Positions 1-8,668 of a DNA stretch of 64,000 nucleotides are shown one piece after another. This stretch comes from Alphaproteobacteria bacterium (GTDB lineage: Bacteria; Pseudomonadota; Alphaproteobacteria; Micropepsales; Micropepsaceae). The notes under the pieces were generated by a model. The model was not told the DNA's origin, searched no databases, and was given only the letters and a program-made list of their open reading frames with translations. Location of the stretch: contig JAGOBA010000003.1 in NCBI GenBank assembly GCA_017983635.1, forward strand, positions 62,001 through 126,000, given 5' to 3'. Position 1 is the first letter of the stretch, and every line of letters begins with the position of its first letter. The translations under genes and the position numbers were made by a program.

Positions 1-26
1 CCTTGTGGGAGAGTGATTCCTACACG

Positions 27-1190
27 TCAGCGGGTGACAATCATGTCTCCCGATTGGATGGGGCGCGGCAGGTCGGTCAAGGGGATGTCGATGTTCGAGA
101 ACGCGAGCGGGATGCCGGCGCAGAGTAGGGGATCTGGCTTGTCGCACACGTGATAGTGCAGGTGCGGTTCGGTCGAGTTTCCGCTTGAACCGAGGGCGCC
201 GAGGACCTGCCCCTTTGTGACGGTATCGCCAACCGCGACTTTGACGCTGCCGGGCTTCATATGCGCGAGCACCGAGAACTCGCCGTTGCCGTGGTCGATC
301 ATGACGCCGTTACCGATGATGCCGGGGGTGCCGCGTGCGATACGGGTGGCCTGGTCGTTCAGGAGGCGTTCGAAGAATGCCTGCTGCGTTTCGCCCTTTT
401 GACGCATGGCTTTTGCGTCTTCGCCCTCTGTCGATATGGCCATCACGATCTTGCCTGCGGCGGGCGCCACAATCGGCGCGCCATAGGCGTAGTAGTCGGT
501 GAACTTGGTTCCGTCTCCGCGGTGGGTTTTGCCGTTTGCATCGAACTTTACGAGATCGAGCCCGAACTCCTCCGGGATGGCCCAGCGGTGCTGGGTGTGG
601 AAGCTCGGACCGCTGGCAGCCCACCAGGCGCCGGTGAGCGGGAAGCTGAGTTCGGTCTTCGTGAACTCGGGCGTCAGCGTCAGTGAAGCCTGTCCGACAC
701 GAACGGCGCCGGCGTGGACAGTGACGACGAGCTGATCGCGCGCACCTTGAAAGGCGAAGGGTTGCTGCATAATCAGCAATGAGGCGCCCGGCGCGAGCGT
801 CGTGCTGTCGGAAAGCTGTGCGGTGCCCAGAAGATCGGTGCCACAGAATTGAAACGCGGCAAGCTTGATCATTCCCGACGCCTGCGCCGCTTGGCCGCCC
901 TTCGCGAATCTTGTAAGCGCGCCTGCATCGAAGCGACGGCTATCGACCGCCCGGCCGCCCGATTGCAAAACAACTTCGATCGACTCGAGCGTGACCGGCT
1001 TTGCAGAGCGGTTGATCACCGCGACGTTTTGAAGAAGGACGCTGTTCGCACCGCGCATGCTGTCGAGCGGGTAGGTGCGGGCCGTTCCGGCCGGGCAGAA
1101 CTTCACCTCTACCGGGTCGGCAGAGGCTCCCGCCCACGCCGCTGTTAGCGCACACCAGATGGCACCCAGGAACAGAATTCGACGCTTCAT
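27..1190 (-). CDS. Secreted M23-family metallopeptidase (LytM-like)
   Basis: Probable zinc peptidase acting on peptidoglycan cross-links in the periplasm, or a regulator of such enzymes. The start is set at the ATG behind GAGGG; a TTG eight codons upstream also opens the frame. A signal peptide (KRRILFLGAIWCALTAAWAG) is followed by about 180 residues of beta-rich sequence of unknown role. The C-terminal half carries the LytM signature: an HRW...GLD segment near residues 201-212, LAH near 310 and HLHYH near 343-347, with the usual GxxG turns (VGDTVTKGQVLGALGSSGNS). An insertion of about 40 residues separates the first metal motif from the rest. It stands alone, upstream-adjacent to parE on the same strand. 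Family call is strong; the substrate is inferred. Confidence 0.85.
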   Translation of the reverse strand: MKRRILFLGAIWCALTAAWAGASADPVEVKFCPAGTARTYPLDSMRGANSVLLQNVAVINRSAKPVTLESIEVVLQSGGRAVDSRRFDAGALTRFAKGGQAAQASGMIKLAAFQFCGTDLLGTAQLSDSTTLAPGASLLIMQQPFAFQGARDQLVVTVHAGAVRVGQASLTLTPEFTKTELSFPLTGAWWAASGPSFHTQHRWAIPEEFGLDLVKFDANGKTHRGDGTKFTDYYAYGAPIVAPAAGKIVMAISTEGEDAKAMRQKGETQQAFFERLLNDQATRIARGTPGIIGNGVMIDHGNGEFSVLAHMKPGSVKVAVGDTVTKGQVLGALGSSGNSTEPHLHYHVCDKPDPLLCAGIPLAFSNIDIPLTDLPRPIQSGDMIVTR

Positions 1191-1253
1191 GCCGCCCTCG
1201 CTTTGTCGGGCCAATTTAAACCAACCGACTTTGCGCGGACAAGTCTTGGCGGA

Positions 1254-3251
1254 CTAAACGTCGATATCCTTCGCGAACTGGGCGTGTTCCTGGATGTACT
1301 GGAACCGCAGTTCCGGTTTTTTGCCCATGAGGCGTTCGACGAGGTCTTGGGTTTCTTCCTTGTCGTCGTCGGCGATCATCACCTGGAGGAGCGTGCGGGC
1401 GCCGCGCTTCATCGTCGTCTCTTTGAGCTGCGCGGGCATCATCTCGCCAAGGCCCTTGAAGCGGCTGATTTCGACTTTGGCGTTCGCCTTGAACTCGCTC
1501 TTCAGCAGTTGCTCTTTGTGCGCGTCATCGCGGGCGTACATGGTTTTGCCGCCGTGCGCGAGTTTGTAGAGCGGGGGCATCGCCAGATAGAGGTGGCCCT
1601 TGTCGATGAGCGCCGGTAGCTCGCGGTAGAAGAACGTGACGAGGAGCGAGGCGATGTGGGCGCCGTCGACGTCGGCGTCGGTCATGATGATGACTTTGTC
1701 GTAGCGCAGGTCTTCCTCGCGGAAGCGGTCGCCCATGCCGCAACCCAACGCTTGGATGAGGTCGGCGAGTTCCTGGTTGCCGGCGAGCTTACCGGCGGCG
1801 GCGCTGGCGACGTTGAGAATCTTGCCGCGCAAGGGCAGCACGGCTTGCGTGTTGCGGTCGCGGGCTTGTTTCGCCGAACCGCCGGCGCTGTCGCCTTCGA
1901 CGAGGAAGATTTCCGTATCGTCCGACGAACCCGAGGCGCAGTCGGCGAGCTTGCCGGGCAGACGGAGTTTGCGCGTCGCGCTTTGACGGCTGACCTCCTT
2001 CTCCTGGCGGCGACGGATGCGGTCTTCGGCTTGCTCGATCGTGAAGGTGAGCAGGCGCGTCGCATCGACCGGTGAGTCTGCGAGCCAGTGGTCGAGGTGA
2101 TCCTTGATCACGCCTTCGACCAGGCGTTGCGCCTCCGGGTTCGAGAGCTTGTCTTTGGTCTGCCCCTGGAACTGCGGGTCGCGGATGAAGACGGAGAGCA
2201 TCGCTTGCGCTTGGCTCATCACGTCTTCGGCGGTGATCTGCGCCGCCTTGCGGTTGTTCGTGAGTTCGCCGTAGGCGCGCAGCGACTTCGCCATCGCCGA
2301 GCGCAGGCCGTTGTCATGCGTGCCGCCTTGCGGGGTCGGGATCGTGTTGCAGTAAGAATTCATGAACGGATCAAGGGCGGGCGACCAGCTGACCGCCCAT
2401 TCGACGATGCCTTTGACTTCCTTCGTCGATTCGACGCGGCCGGCGAACGGGCGCGGGGTCACGGTTGAGGCTTTGCCGATGGTGGTGGCGAGATAGTCGG
2501 AGAGGCCACCGGGGAAGTGAAGCGTCTCTTCGGCTGGCGTCGTGTCGGTGCCGTGGATGAGTTCCGGCGCGCAGCTCCAGCGGATTTCGACGCCGCGGAA
2601 GAGATACGCCTTCGAGCGCGCCATGCGATAAAGGCGCGTGGGTTTGAAGTGCGCGTCGGGGCCGAAGATTTTCACGTCCGGCTTGAAGCGCACCATCGTG
2701 CCGCGGCGATTGTGCACGGCGCCGAGATCTTTCAGCTTCGTGATCGGGTTGCCGCGTTCGAACTTTTGGCTCCAGAGGTTGCGGTCGCGTGCGACCTCGA
2801 CTTCCAAGAATTCGGAGAGCGCGTTGACGACCGAGGCGCCGACACCGTGCAAGCCGCCGCTGGTTTCGTACGCGCCCGCGGTGAATTTGCCGCCGGAGTG
2901 CAGCGTGGTCAGGATGACTTCGAGCGCGGACTTCGACTTGAACTTCGGATGCGGGTCGGTCGGGATGCCGCGGCCGTTGTCGCGCACGGTCAATATGTTG
3001 TCGGCCGCAAGTTCGATTTCGATACGGCTGGCGTGGCCGGCGACGGCTTCGTCCATGGCGTTGTCGATGATTTCGGCGGCGAGGTGGTGGAGTGCGCGTT
3101 CGTCGGTGCCGCCGATATACATGCCGGGGCGGCGGCGAACGGGTTCGAGGCCTTCTAGAACCTCGATGTCTTTGGCCGAGTAACCTTTAGACGTCTTGTC
3201 GTCTTCATCATCCACTGCGAAAAGATCCTGTTTGGCGGCTGTACGGGCCAT
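1254..3251 (-). CDS. parE: DNA topoisomerase IV subunit B
   Basis: ATPase subunit of topoisomerase IV, which decatenates daughter chromosomes together with ParC. The 665-residue length fits ParE and is shorter than typical GyrB. The GHKL ATP site is visible: RRPGMYIGGTDERALHHLA, the IIDNAMDEA helix with the catalytic Glu near residue 60, and DNGRGIP near 91-97. The transducer domain follows, then the TOPRIM domain with EGDSAGGSAKQARDRN and DADVDGAHI, and the C-terminal RFKGLGEM motif. The MYIGGTDERALHHL form is typical of alphaproteobacterial ParE. It is divergent from the oxidoreductase at 3445 across 193 bases, in which a TATAGT box lies on the minus strand near 3300. Confidence 0.95.
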   Translation of the reverse strand: MARTAAKQDLFAVDDEDDKTSKGYSAKDIEVLEGLEPVRRRPGMYIGGTDERALHHLAAEIIDNAMDEAVAGHASRIEIELAADNILTVRDNGRGIPTDPHPKFKSKSALEVILTTLHSGGKFTAGAYETSGGLHGVGASVVNALSEFLEVEVARDRNLWSQKFERGNPITKLKDLGAVHNRRGTMVRFKPDVKIFGPDAHFKPTRLYRMARSKAYLFRGVEIRWSCAPELIHGTDTTPAEETLHFPGGLSDYLATTIGKASTVTPRPFAGRVESTKEVKGIVEWAVSWSPALDPFMNSYCNTIPTPQGGTHDNGLRSAMAKSLRAYGELTNNRKAAQITAEDVMSQAQAMLSVFIRDPQFQGQTKDKLSNPEAQRLVEGVIKDHLDHWLADSPVDATRLLTFTIEQAEDRIRRRQEKEVSRQSATRKLRLPGKLADCASGSSDDTEIFLVEGDSAGGSAKQARDRNTQAVLPLRGKILNVASAAAGKLAGNQELADLIQALGCGMGDRFREEDLRYDKVIIMTDADVDGAHIASLLVTFFYRELPALIDKGHLYLAMPPLYKLAHGGKTMYARDDAHKEQLLKSEFKANAKVEISRFKGLGEMMPAQLKETTMKRGARTLLQVMIADDDKEETQDLVERLMGKKPELRFQYIQEHAQFAKDIDV

Positions 3252-3444
3252 CGCGCACTCGTGGTGTTGCAGGCGTTGATTTGCCGGAATCGAGCGGGAC
3301 TATAACGACTTCGGTGGGGGAACAAGGCCACAGACTGGCGAATTTGGCGGGGCATTCGGATGGTTTTTGAGCGTTTTCGGTTCGCAATCCCGAGAAAAAA
3401 AGTGTAGTTCGCGCCCGCTACGCTATTGGACTTTCGAGGTACCG

Positions 3445-4746
3445 ATGCCCGGATTGCTGACCGAACCGTTGCGCTTGCCGTGTGGGCAGGTGCTGGCGAA
3501 CCGTCTTGCGAAGGCAGCAATGACGGAAGGGCTTGCCGACACGCGCAATCGCGCGACGGAGCGGCACGTGAAGCTCTATTCGCGTTGGGCGAAGGGCGGG
3601 ATGGGTTTGCTTCTAACCGGCAATATCCAGGTCGACCGGCGGCACTTGGAGCGCGCGGGGAACGTTGCCGTCGAAGGCCTGCAGTCCGTCGAACAAATGG
3701 CGGCGCTGCGCACTTGGACGAAGGCCGCGCGGACGGAAGGTGCACAGATTTGGGCGCAGGTTTCTCACGCGGGACGCCAAACGCCGAAAGCGATCAATGC
3801 GATTCCGGCGGCGCCGTCGGCGGTGAAGCTTGGGCTGCCCGGTGGTCAGTTCGGCGATCCGCGGGCGATGACGGGCAAAGAGATCAAAGACGTCATTGCG
3901 CGGTTTGCGCATGTGGGCGAAGTCGTGCGCGATGCCGGCTTCACGGGCATGCAGATTCACGCTGCGCACGGCTATCTGCTGTCGGAATTTTTGAGCCCGC
4001 GGGTCAATCAGCGGACGGACGAATGGGGCGGCTCGCTGGAGAACCGCGCGCGGCTGCTGATGGAGACGATCAAGGCCGTTCGCGCGAAGACCGGCGGCGA
4101 CTTTGCAATCTCGGTGAAGTTGAACTCCGCCGATTTTCAGAAGGGTGGTTTCACGAATGAGGAGTGCCTGACGGTCGTCGAGTGGCTGAATGGCGCCGGT
4201 GTCGATCTGCTGGAGATTTCGGGCGGCAACTACGAGCAGCCTAAGATGGCCGGCATGGAGGGGTTGGAGCCCGTGTTCGAAGAAGGCGTGCGGGCGAGCA
4301 CGCGCGCGCGGGAGGCCTACTTCATCGATTACGCGAGCCAGATCGCGAAGGTCGCGAAGATGCCGTTGATGGTGACCGGCGGATTCCGCACGCGCGCCGG
4401 CATGGAGGATGCGATCGCCTCGGGCGCGTGCCAGGTGGTCGGTATTGGGCGGCCGCTTTGTGGTGATCCGCTGGCGGCCAAGCGCGTGTTGAACGGGGAG
4501 ACGGATGCGCTGCCGTCGTACGAGAAGTCGCTGCGGTTGGGACCGACGTGGTTGCTTGGGCCGAACTCGCCGCTGTCGCTGGTCAAAATGATCAACGGCT
4601 GGGGCGCGCAGGGTTGGTACTGCCTGCAGCTTCTGCGCATGGGCGACGGGATGGATCCGGACCTGCGGATGTCGGTGTTTTCAGCGTTTCAAGGCTACGC
4701 GAAGAACGAGACCGAAGCCGCGAAGGCGCTGTTGCGCGCGGCGTGA
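3445..4746 (+). CDS. NADH:flavin oxidoreductase, old yellow enzyme family
   Basis: FMN-dependent ene-reductase type TIM barrel of 433 residues. Recognisable segments are the N-terminal LANRLAKAAMTEGLAD, VSHAGRQTP, the QIHAAHGYLLSEFLSPRVN core with the substrate-side histidines, RTDEWGGSLENRARLL, and the phosphate-binding GIGRPLCGDP near the C-terminus. No iron-sulfur or FAD domain follows the barrel, so this is the single-domain type rather than a 2,4-dienoyl-CoA reductase. The ATG at 3445 is preferred over the upstream frame opening at 3367 because GAGGT lies 5 bases before it and family similarity begins there. Substrate cannot be told from the sequence. Confidence 0.88.
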   Translation: MPGLLTEPLRLPCGQVLANRLAKAAMTEGLADTRNRATERHVKLYSRWAKGGMGLLLTGNIQVDRRHLERAGNVAVEGLQSVEQMAALRTWTKAARTEGAQIWAQVSHAGRQTPKAINAIPAAPSAVKLGLPGGQFGDPRAMTGKEIKDVIARFAHVGEVVRDAGFTGMQIHAAHGYLLSEFLSPRVNQRTDEWGGSLENRARLLMETIKAVRAKTGGDFAISVKLNSADFQKGGFTNEECLTVVEWLNGAGVDLLEISGGNYEQPKMAGMEGLEPVFEEGVRASTRAREAYFIDYASQIAKVAKMPLMVTGGFRTRAGMEDAIASGACQVVGIGRPLCGDPLAAKRVLNGETDALPSYEKSLRLGPTWLLGPNSPLSLVKMINGWGAQGWYCLQLLRMGDGMDPDLRMSVFSAFQGYAKNETEAAKALLRAA

Positions 4747-4805
4747 CTGTGGGCGTTTACCGGTTGGCAACCAAACGGCCTGGCAAAGCTGACATTAACG
4801 CCTGA

Positions 4806-4841
4806 CAGGTAAGCTCCGGCACAGTCCCGGAGACTTACCTG
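4806..4841 (+). promoter_or_regulatory. Hairpin masking the RBS of the sensor kinase
   Basis: The arms CAGGTAAG (4806-4813) and CTTACCTG (4834-4841) are perfectly complementary. They are continued by TCCGG (4815-4819) with CCGGA (4827-4831), separated by a 1x2 internal loop. The only Shine-Dalgarno-like stretch before the TTG start at 4843, GGAG at 4829-4832, lies inside the 3' arm. No T-run follows, so an intrinsic terminator is less likely than a translational element. Function is inferred. Confidence 0.5.
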
Positions 4842-4842
4842 C

Positions 4843-6276
4843 TTGTCGGCGAACACCACGTCCGCAGTCGCAACGTTGCTGAACGACGCTTTTGAGCGGC
4901 GGGTTTTGGCGCGTCAGCTTGAGTTGATGTCGGCGCCGACGCGTGGCGCGGTGATTGGAACGCCGTTGTGGGCTGCGGCGGTGTGCTGGATTCTGTCGGG
5001 ACCATTTCCGGCGATTGGCGTCGCGCCGCTCTTGCCCTCACTGGCTTGGCTCGGCGCGGTGGTTGGCGTGTGCGGCGGATGTCTGCTGATGCAGCGCGCC
5101 TATCAGCGAGCGCTCACGCGAGCCTCGTTCGATCCATATGTTTGGGTTTGGCGCTATACGGGCGCGCTCGCGCTATTGAGTTCGGTGTGGGCGTCGCTGG
5201 CGTGGGTGTTTTGGATCGACGGCAATCCGACGAACCAGCTGTCGTTGACGATCCTGGTGTTCTGCGGCATCACGAACGGCATCATCGCGCGGATGAACAA
5301 GTTCGAGACCTATCTCGTGGGCACCGGGCTTGCGATCTTCGTGCTGTGGTCGAAGTTTTTGACGGCGGAATCGGGCGTGCCGACGATGTTTGCGGCTTTG
5401 TTGCCGCTTTGGTTCGTCGCGATGACGTTGAACGTGCGGGTGGCCAGCCGCCACGTGCGCAAAAACATCGCCACGCAAATCGAGAACGAAGTTCTGACCG
5501 AAGGGATAGCCAAGGCGCGCGACGAGGCCGAGCGGCAACGCCAGTTGGCGGAGCGGGCGAGCGAGATGAAGAGCGCCTTCCTGGCCAATATGAGCCACGA
5601 ACTTCGAACGCCGTTGAACGCCATCCTGGGTTTCTCCGAGGTGATCGCGGAGGAGAGTTTCGGGCCGCAGGCGCGCGAGCGCTACCAGGACTACGCGAAG
5701 GATATTCACAGCAGCGGCAAACATCTGCTCAGCTTGATCAGCGATCTGTTGGATGTGGCCAAGATCGAGGCGGGCAAGCTCAAGCTTGAAGGCGCGTGGT
5801 TGGATGGGCCGGCGCTGATAGCGCAATCGCTGCGGCTGGTGGAAGAGCGCGCTGCGGGCAAGGGTATCGGGTTGCGTTATGTCGACAAGACGGAGGGGGC
5901 GCAGCTTTACGCGGACGAGCGTGCGTTCCTGCAGATTGCGCTGAACTTGCTTTCGAATGCGGTGAAATTCACGTCGACCGGTGAAGTGACGGCGACCCTG
6001 CGCGCGGAGCGTGGGGCGATGGTGTTTGCGGTTGAGGATACCGGATGTGGCATCGCGCAGGATGCGATCGCGCGGCTCTTCAATCCGTTCGAACAAGTGG
6101 ATAACCGCTATGCGCGCGCGAATGGCGGGACGGGGCTTGGCCTGACGCTGGTGCGCGCCCTGGCTGAACTGCACGGCGGCTCGTGCATGATCGAGAGCGC
6201 TGTAGGAAAAGGTACGCGTGTTGAGGTGCGGTTGCCCAATCCGGCCGACGCAGCGCTGTCTCACGCGGCGGCTTGA
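4843..6276 (+). CDS. Membrane sensor histidine kinase
   Basis: Two-component kinase of 477 residues. The N-terminal 200 residues hold about six hydrophobic segments (roughly 35-55, 58-83, 104-125, 132-150, 156-172, 178-197) with no recognisable periplasmic sensor domain. A short coiled coil (210-245) leads into HisKA with the phospho-acceptor His252 in MSHELRTPLNAILGFSE. HATPase_c follows with the N box around Asn372 (LLSNAVKF), the G1 box DTGCGI (399-404) and the G2 box GGTGLGL (428-434). No receiver domain is attached and no response regulator is adjacent, so the partner is elsewhere. The start is a TTG inside a hairpin region; an ATG at 4927 would also keep all the membrane segments. Architecture resembles PleC/DivJ-like alphaproteobacterial kinases, but no specific orthology is claimed. 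Confidence 0.85.
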   Translation: MSANTTSAVATLLNDAFERRVLARQLELMSAPTRGAVIGTPLWAAAVCWILSGPFPAIGVAPLLPSLAWLGAVVGVCGGCLLMQRAYQRALTRASFDPYVWVWRYTGALALLSSVWASLAWVFWIDGNPTNQLSLTILVFCGITNGIIARMNKFETYLVGTGLAIFVLWSKFLTAESGVPTMFAALLPLWFVAMTLNVRVASRHVRKNIATQIENEVLTEGIAKARDEAERQRQLAERASEMKSAFLANMSHELRTPLNAILGFSEVIAEESFGPQARERYQDYAKDIHSSGKHLLSLISDLLDVAKIEAGKLKLEGAWLDGPALIAQSLRLVEERAAGKGIGLRYVDKTEGAQLYADERAFLQIALNLLSNAVKFTSTGEVTATLRAERGAMVFAVEDTGCGIAQDAIARLFNPFEQVDNRYARANGGTGLGLTLVRALAELHGGSCMIESAVGKGTRVEVRLPNPADAALSHAAA

Positions 6277-6399
6277 CGTTTCCGTAATCGTAGCAGTCCT
6301 GTCTGGGTTGTCAGGAATTGCAAACAATTGCGACTTATCGATGTCGCTCAGCTAAACGGCCATTCATTTTGGATCGTTTTTCGTTCGACTCTTGTTGTT

Positions 6400-6428
6400 T
6401 TGAACGTGGACCGTGACATCCCTAACTC
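6400..6428 (+). promoter_or_regulatory. Weak promoter-like sequence before the hairpin cluster
   Basis: TTGAAC (6400-6405) and TAACTC (6423-6428) are 17 bases apart. The -35 half matches the consensus in four positions, the -10 half poorly. A start near 6435 would coincide with the first hairpin of the candidate RNA. Suggestive only. Confidence 0.25.
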
Positions 6429-6435
6429 TACAGGT

Positions 6436-6553
6436 GCGCCGGCGTTCCTTCTTCTTGAAGGTTCGGCGCAAGTCGGAGCCGCGGTCTCTCCTCAAGGTCC
6501 TGCGGGCGGCTCCGGACCAGCGGTCCCCATCCTCGCGTTGTAAGAGGATGGGG
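6436..6553 (+). ncRNA. Candidate structured RNA with three consecutive hairpins
   Basis: Three stems follow each other with little spacing. H1 pairs GCGCCG (6436-6441) with CGGCGC (6464-6469) and inside it CCTTC (6447-6451) with GAAGG (6457-6461). H2 pairs CGGAGCCGC (6474-6482) with GCGGCTCCG (6506-6514) around a loop that contains CTCCTC, complementary to a ribosome-binding site. H3 pairs CCCCATCCTC (6525-6534) with GAGGATGGGG (6544-6553) around a 9-base loop. Three stems with an anti-Shine-Dalgarno loop recall rhizobial trans-acting sRNAs, though no family is assigned. H3 lacks a strong T-run. A cis-acting leader of the downstream deacetylase, whose start is 20-70 bases further on, is the alternative. 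Confidence 0.45.
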
Positions 6554-6621
6554 CCGCACCCCTTTGTCGTGCGATGATTTTCACCTTGTGCGGCATGTGG
6601 GCCTCGGGCATGCCAGCGCGC

Positions 6622-7401
6622 ATGCGATTTGCTCTTGTTCTTGTGTTGGCTGCGTTATGGGTCGTTCCGGCGCGTGCCGATCTCATCACGCGGCTGCCGA
6701 CGGATGAGAAGGTGGTCGCGCTCACGTTTGACGCGTGCGAGGCGGGACAGCGGGTTTCGTTCGACCGCGGAACTTTGAACTATCTGCTGATGCGCCGGAT
6801 ACCGTTCACCGTGTTTGCCTCGGGGCGGTTCGTGCAGTCGAACTTCGAAGATGTGCAGATGCTTGCACAGCTCGACTTCGTCGATATCGAGAACCACTCT
6901 TGGAACCATCCGAACTACATGGACCGGTTTACGCCGACCGCCGTGCTCGATCAGGTGGGCCGCGCGCACAACGAGATCATGACGGCGACGGGTCGTGCGC
7001 CGCAGTTCTTTCGTTTCCCGGCTGGAAACTTCAACGAAGCAGGGCTGAAGGCGGTCGAGAGTCTTGGGTACAAGGTCGTTCACTGGCGCTGGGCGACCGG
7101 CGATCCGGACCGGCGCGAAGGCGCGAACGCGCTCCATAAGCGCGTGATGTCGAATGTGCAGCCGGGCGACATTCTGATCTTCCACATCAACGGGCGTGGG
7201 GTGCATACCGCCGAAGCACTGCCGCGCATTGTCGAGGCGCTGGCGGCAGAGGGGTACCGGTTCGTGCTGGTGTCGGACTATGTCGGCATGCCGCATGCGC
7301 CCGTTGAACCACAGCCGTTAACGGCGCAGGGCGCGAAGTGGCGGCTTGACGAGTGGGTGGTGCGCGCACCGCTTCCCGCGATTATGCGGGTCATGCATTG
7401 A
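6622..7401 (+). CDS. Secreted polysaccharide deacetylase (NodB-fold)
   Basis: Probable metal-dependent deacetylase of a carbohydrate, exported by the signal peptide MRFALVLVLAALWVVPARA. NodB-domain motifs are in order: TFDAC (the TFDDG-type motif 1, with Cys in place of the last Gly region), HSWNHPN supplying the two metal-binding histidines, RFPAG (motif 3), HWRWATGD (motif 4) and GDILIFHINGRGVHTAEALP (motif 5). ATG codons at 6574, 6595 and 6610 also lie in frame and none has a good RBS; 6622 gives the cleanest signal peptide. The 3' end overlaps the convergent GNAT gene by 11 bases. The hairpin cluster just upstream may be its leader. Substrate is unknown. Confidence 0.82.
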   Translation: MRFALVLVLAALWVVPARADLITRLPTDEKVVALTFDACEAGQRVSFDRGTLNYLLMRRIPFTVFASGRFVQSNFEDVQMLAQLDFVDIENHSWNHPNYMDRFTPTAVLDQVGRAHNEIMTATGRAPQFFRFPAGNFNEAGLKAVESLGYKVVHWRWATGDPDRREGANALHKRVMSNVQPGDILIFHINGRGVHTAEALPRIVEALAAEGYRFVLVSDYVGMPHAPVEPQPLTAQGAKWRLDEWVVRAPLPAIMRVMH

Positions 7402-7939
7402 TCAGCGTGGTGGCGTGGTCGCGCAGTGCGCTGGCTGGATTCCAGATGATTCCAAGCTCACTCAGGGTCGACACCCCGAAGCGTTCCTCGCGCTGCGTGA
7501 GCGCGGCGCCGCCGAGCCGCTCGTAGAATGCACGAGCCGCCTGGTTGCGTTCGAGCACCCAGAGGCCGATCGCTTCGAAGTTGTTGGCGATCAAGTGTTC
7601 GGCGGCTGTTTGCATGAGGCGCAGGCCATAGCCCTTTCGCTTTGCGCTATTGATCAAGTTGATCGCGAAGATCTCGCCGTCGGAGGGAAGCTCAGGCAGC
7701 CGCTTCGGTCCGGCGGCGGCAAAGCCTATCACCTGCTCTTCGTCGTTGCAGGCGACGAAGACGGCTTGGCGATTGGGAACGGCGGCGAGGCGCTTGGACC
7801 AACCCTCGGTGCTCCGACCGAGGGACAGTTCGTCCAGCACTTTGTCCGGCATGATGCCCCGGTAGGTCTCAAGCCACGCCGTGATGTGCACGGAGGCCAA
7901 TCGCGGTGCATCTTCCGGTCGCGCCAATCTGATCGACAT
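7391..7939 (-). CDS. GNAT-family N-acetyltransferase
   Basis: Predicted acyl-CoA-dependent acetyltransferase of 182 residues. The N-terminal IRLARPEDAPRLASVHITAW and ETYRGIMPD segments, the central VIGFAAAG strand, and the acetyl-CoA loop region (INLINSAKRKGYGLRLM) followed by LWVLERNQAARAFYERLG are typical of GNAT proteins. The pyrophosphate loop is a variant, with KRKGYG instead of the usual Q/RxxGxG/A. A strong RBS (GAGGAGG) precedes the ATG. It is convergent with the deacetylase. The acceptor cannot be predicted. Confidence 0.85.
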   Translation of the reverse strand: MSIRLARPEDAPRLASVHITAWLETYRGIMPDKVLDELSLGRSTEGWSKRLAAVPNRQAVFVACNDEEQVIGFAAAGPKRLPELPSDGEIFAINLINSAKRKGYGLRLMQTAAEHLIANNFEAIGLWVLERNQAARAFYERLGGAALTQREERFGVSTLSELGIIWNPASALRDHATTLINA

Positions 7940-7990
7940 GGGATAGTCCTCCTCCCATGCCGATCATAGCGGATTGGGTCGTCCGTGCCT

Positions 7991-8668
7991 CTACGCAGCC
8001 TTGCTGCCGAAGGACCAGAATTTCCACCAGGGGCGTTTAGCGGCAACGGCGACCTTCGTGATTGGCATCGTCTTGGTGAGTTCCGCTTTCTTCGCCCCGA
8101 GCGAGATCGCGAAGTTTTCGGGCAGATAACCGACGACGGCGGCCACGCCGGTCATTTGCGAGAACTCGACGTGGCTCAGGTCCTTGCCCATGTCGGTGTC
8201 GACGTGGGCGAGCATGTTCCGCCACTGCTTGACGTTGTCGCCGTCCATCGTGGCCACGAGATCGCGCAGCATTTTTTCCGAACCCGGGAACGAGCCGAAC
8301 ATGTCGAGGTCGCTGACCACGGCTTGGACGTAGGGCATGTTGGAGGCGGCGATTGCGGCTTCGAGGCCGTGCAGTTGCGGCTCAAGATGCTTCGGCAGGA
8401 TCTTCGCCAAGCGCTCGCGGCGGCGGCGCAACGTGTCGAGCGCGGCGTCGCGCTTGCGGATCAGCGTCGGCGAGAGCGTGCGCGTCTCGGGGTCGTAGGT
8501 GTCGGACTCGGGCGGCTCCTCCACCAGTTGCACATCGCGCGGCTCGAAGAGGGCCAGCCAACCGATCGGGATCCAATCGGCGGAGTGTGCGATCTCATTT
8601 TCCGTGGTGGTGTGACTGAACAGGGGCCGCTTATCCGGGCGCCCGATCAGATAGGAGTAGCTCGACAT
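7991..8668 (-). CDS. Hypothetical protein with Trp-rich C-terminus
   Basis: I do not recognise this 225-residue protein. It has no signal peptide or membrane segment. Residues about 60-90 are charged and probably helical (TLIRKRDAALDTLRRRRERL). The middle contains a DMFGSFPGSEKMLRDL stretch and a QWRNMLAHVDTDMGKDLSH stretch, and the tail reads AAKRPWWKFWSFGSKAA, rich in Trp and Lys, which could contact a membrane or a partner. Codon use resembles its neighbours, so it is probably a real resident gene. The ATG at 8668 sits 9 bases from GGAGG; an in-frame ATG at 8674 is closer to it. No function is proposed. Confidence 0.7.
   Translation of the reverse strand: MSSYSYLIGRPDKRPLFSHTTTENEIAHSADWIPIGWLALFEPRDVQLVEEPPESDTYDPETRTLSPTLIRKRDAALDTLRRRRERLAKILPKHLEPQLHGLEAAIAASNMPYVQAVVSDLDMFGSFPGSEKMLRDLVATMDGDNVKQWRNMLAHVDTDMGKDLSHVEFSQMTGVAAVVGYLPENFAISLGAKKAELTKTMPITKVAVAAKRPWWKFWSFGSKAA

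Noticed and set aside
6328..6543. 71-codon open frame over the hairpin region
   Set aside because: No RBS, no recognisable protein, and the bases are explained better by the stem-loops.
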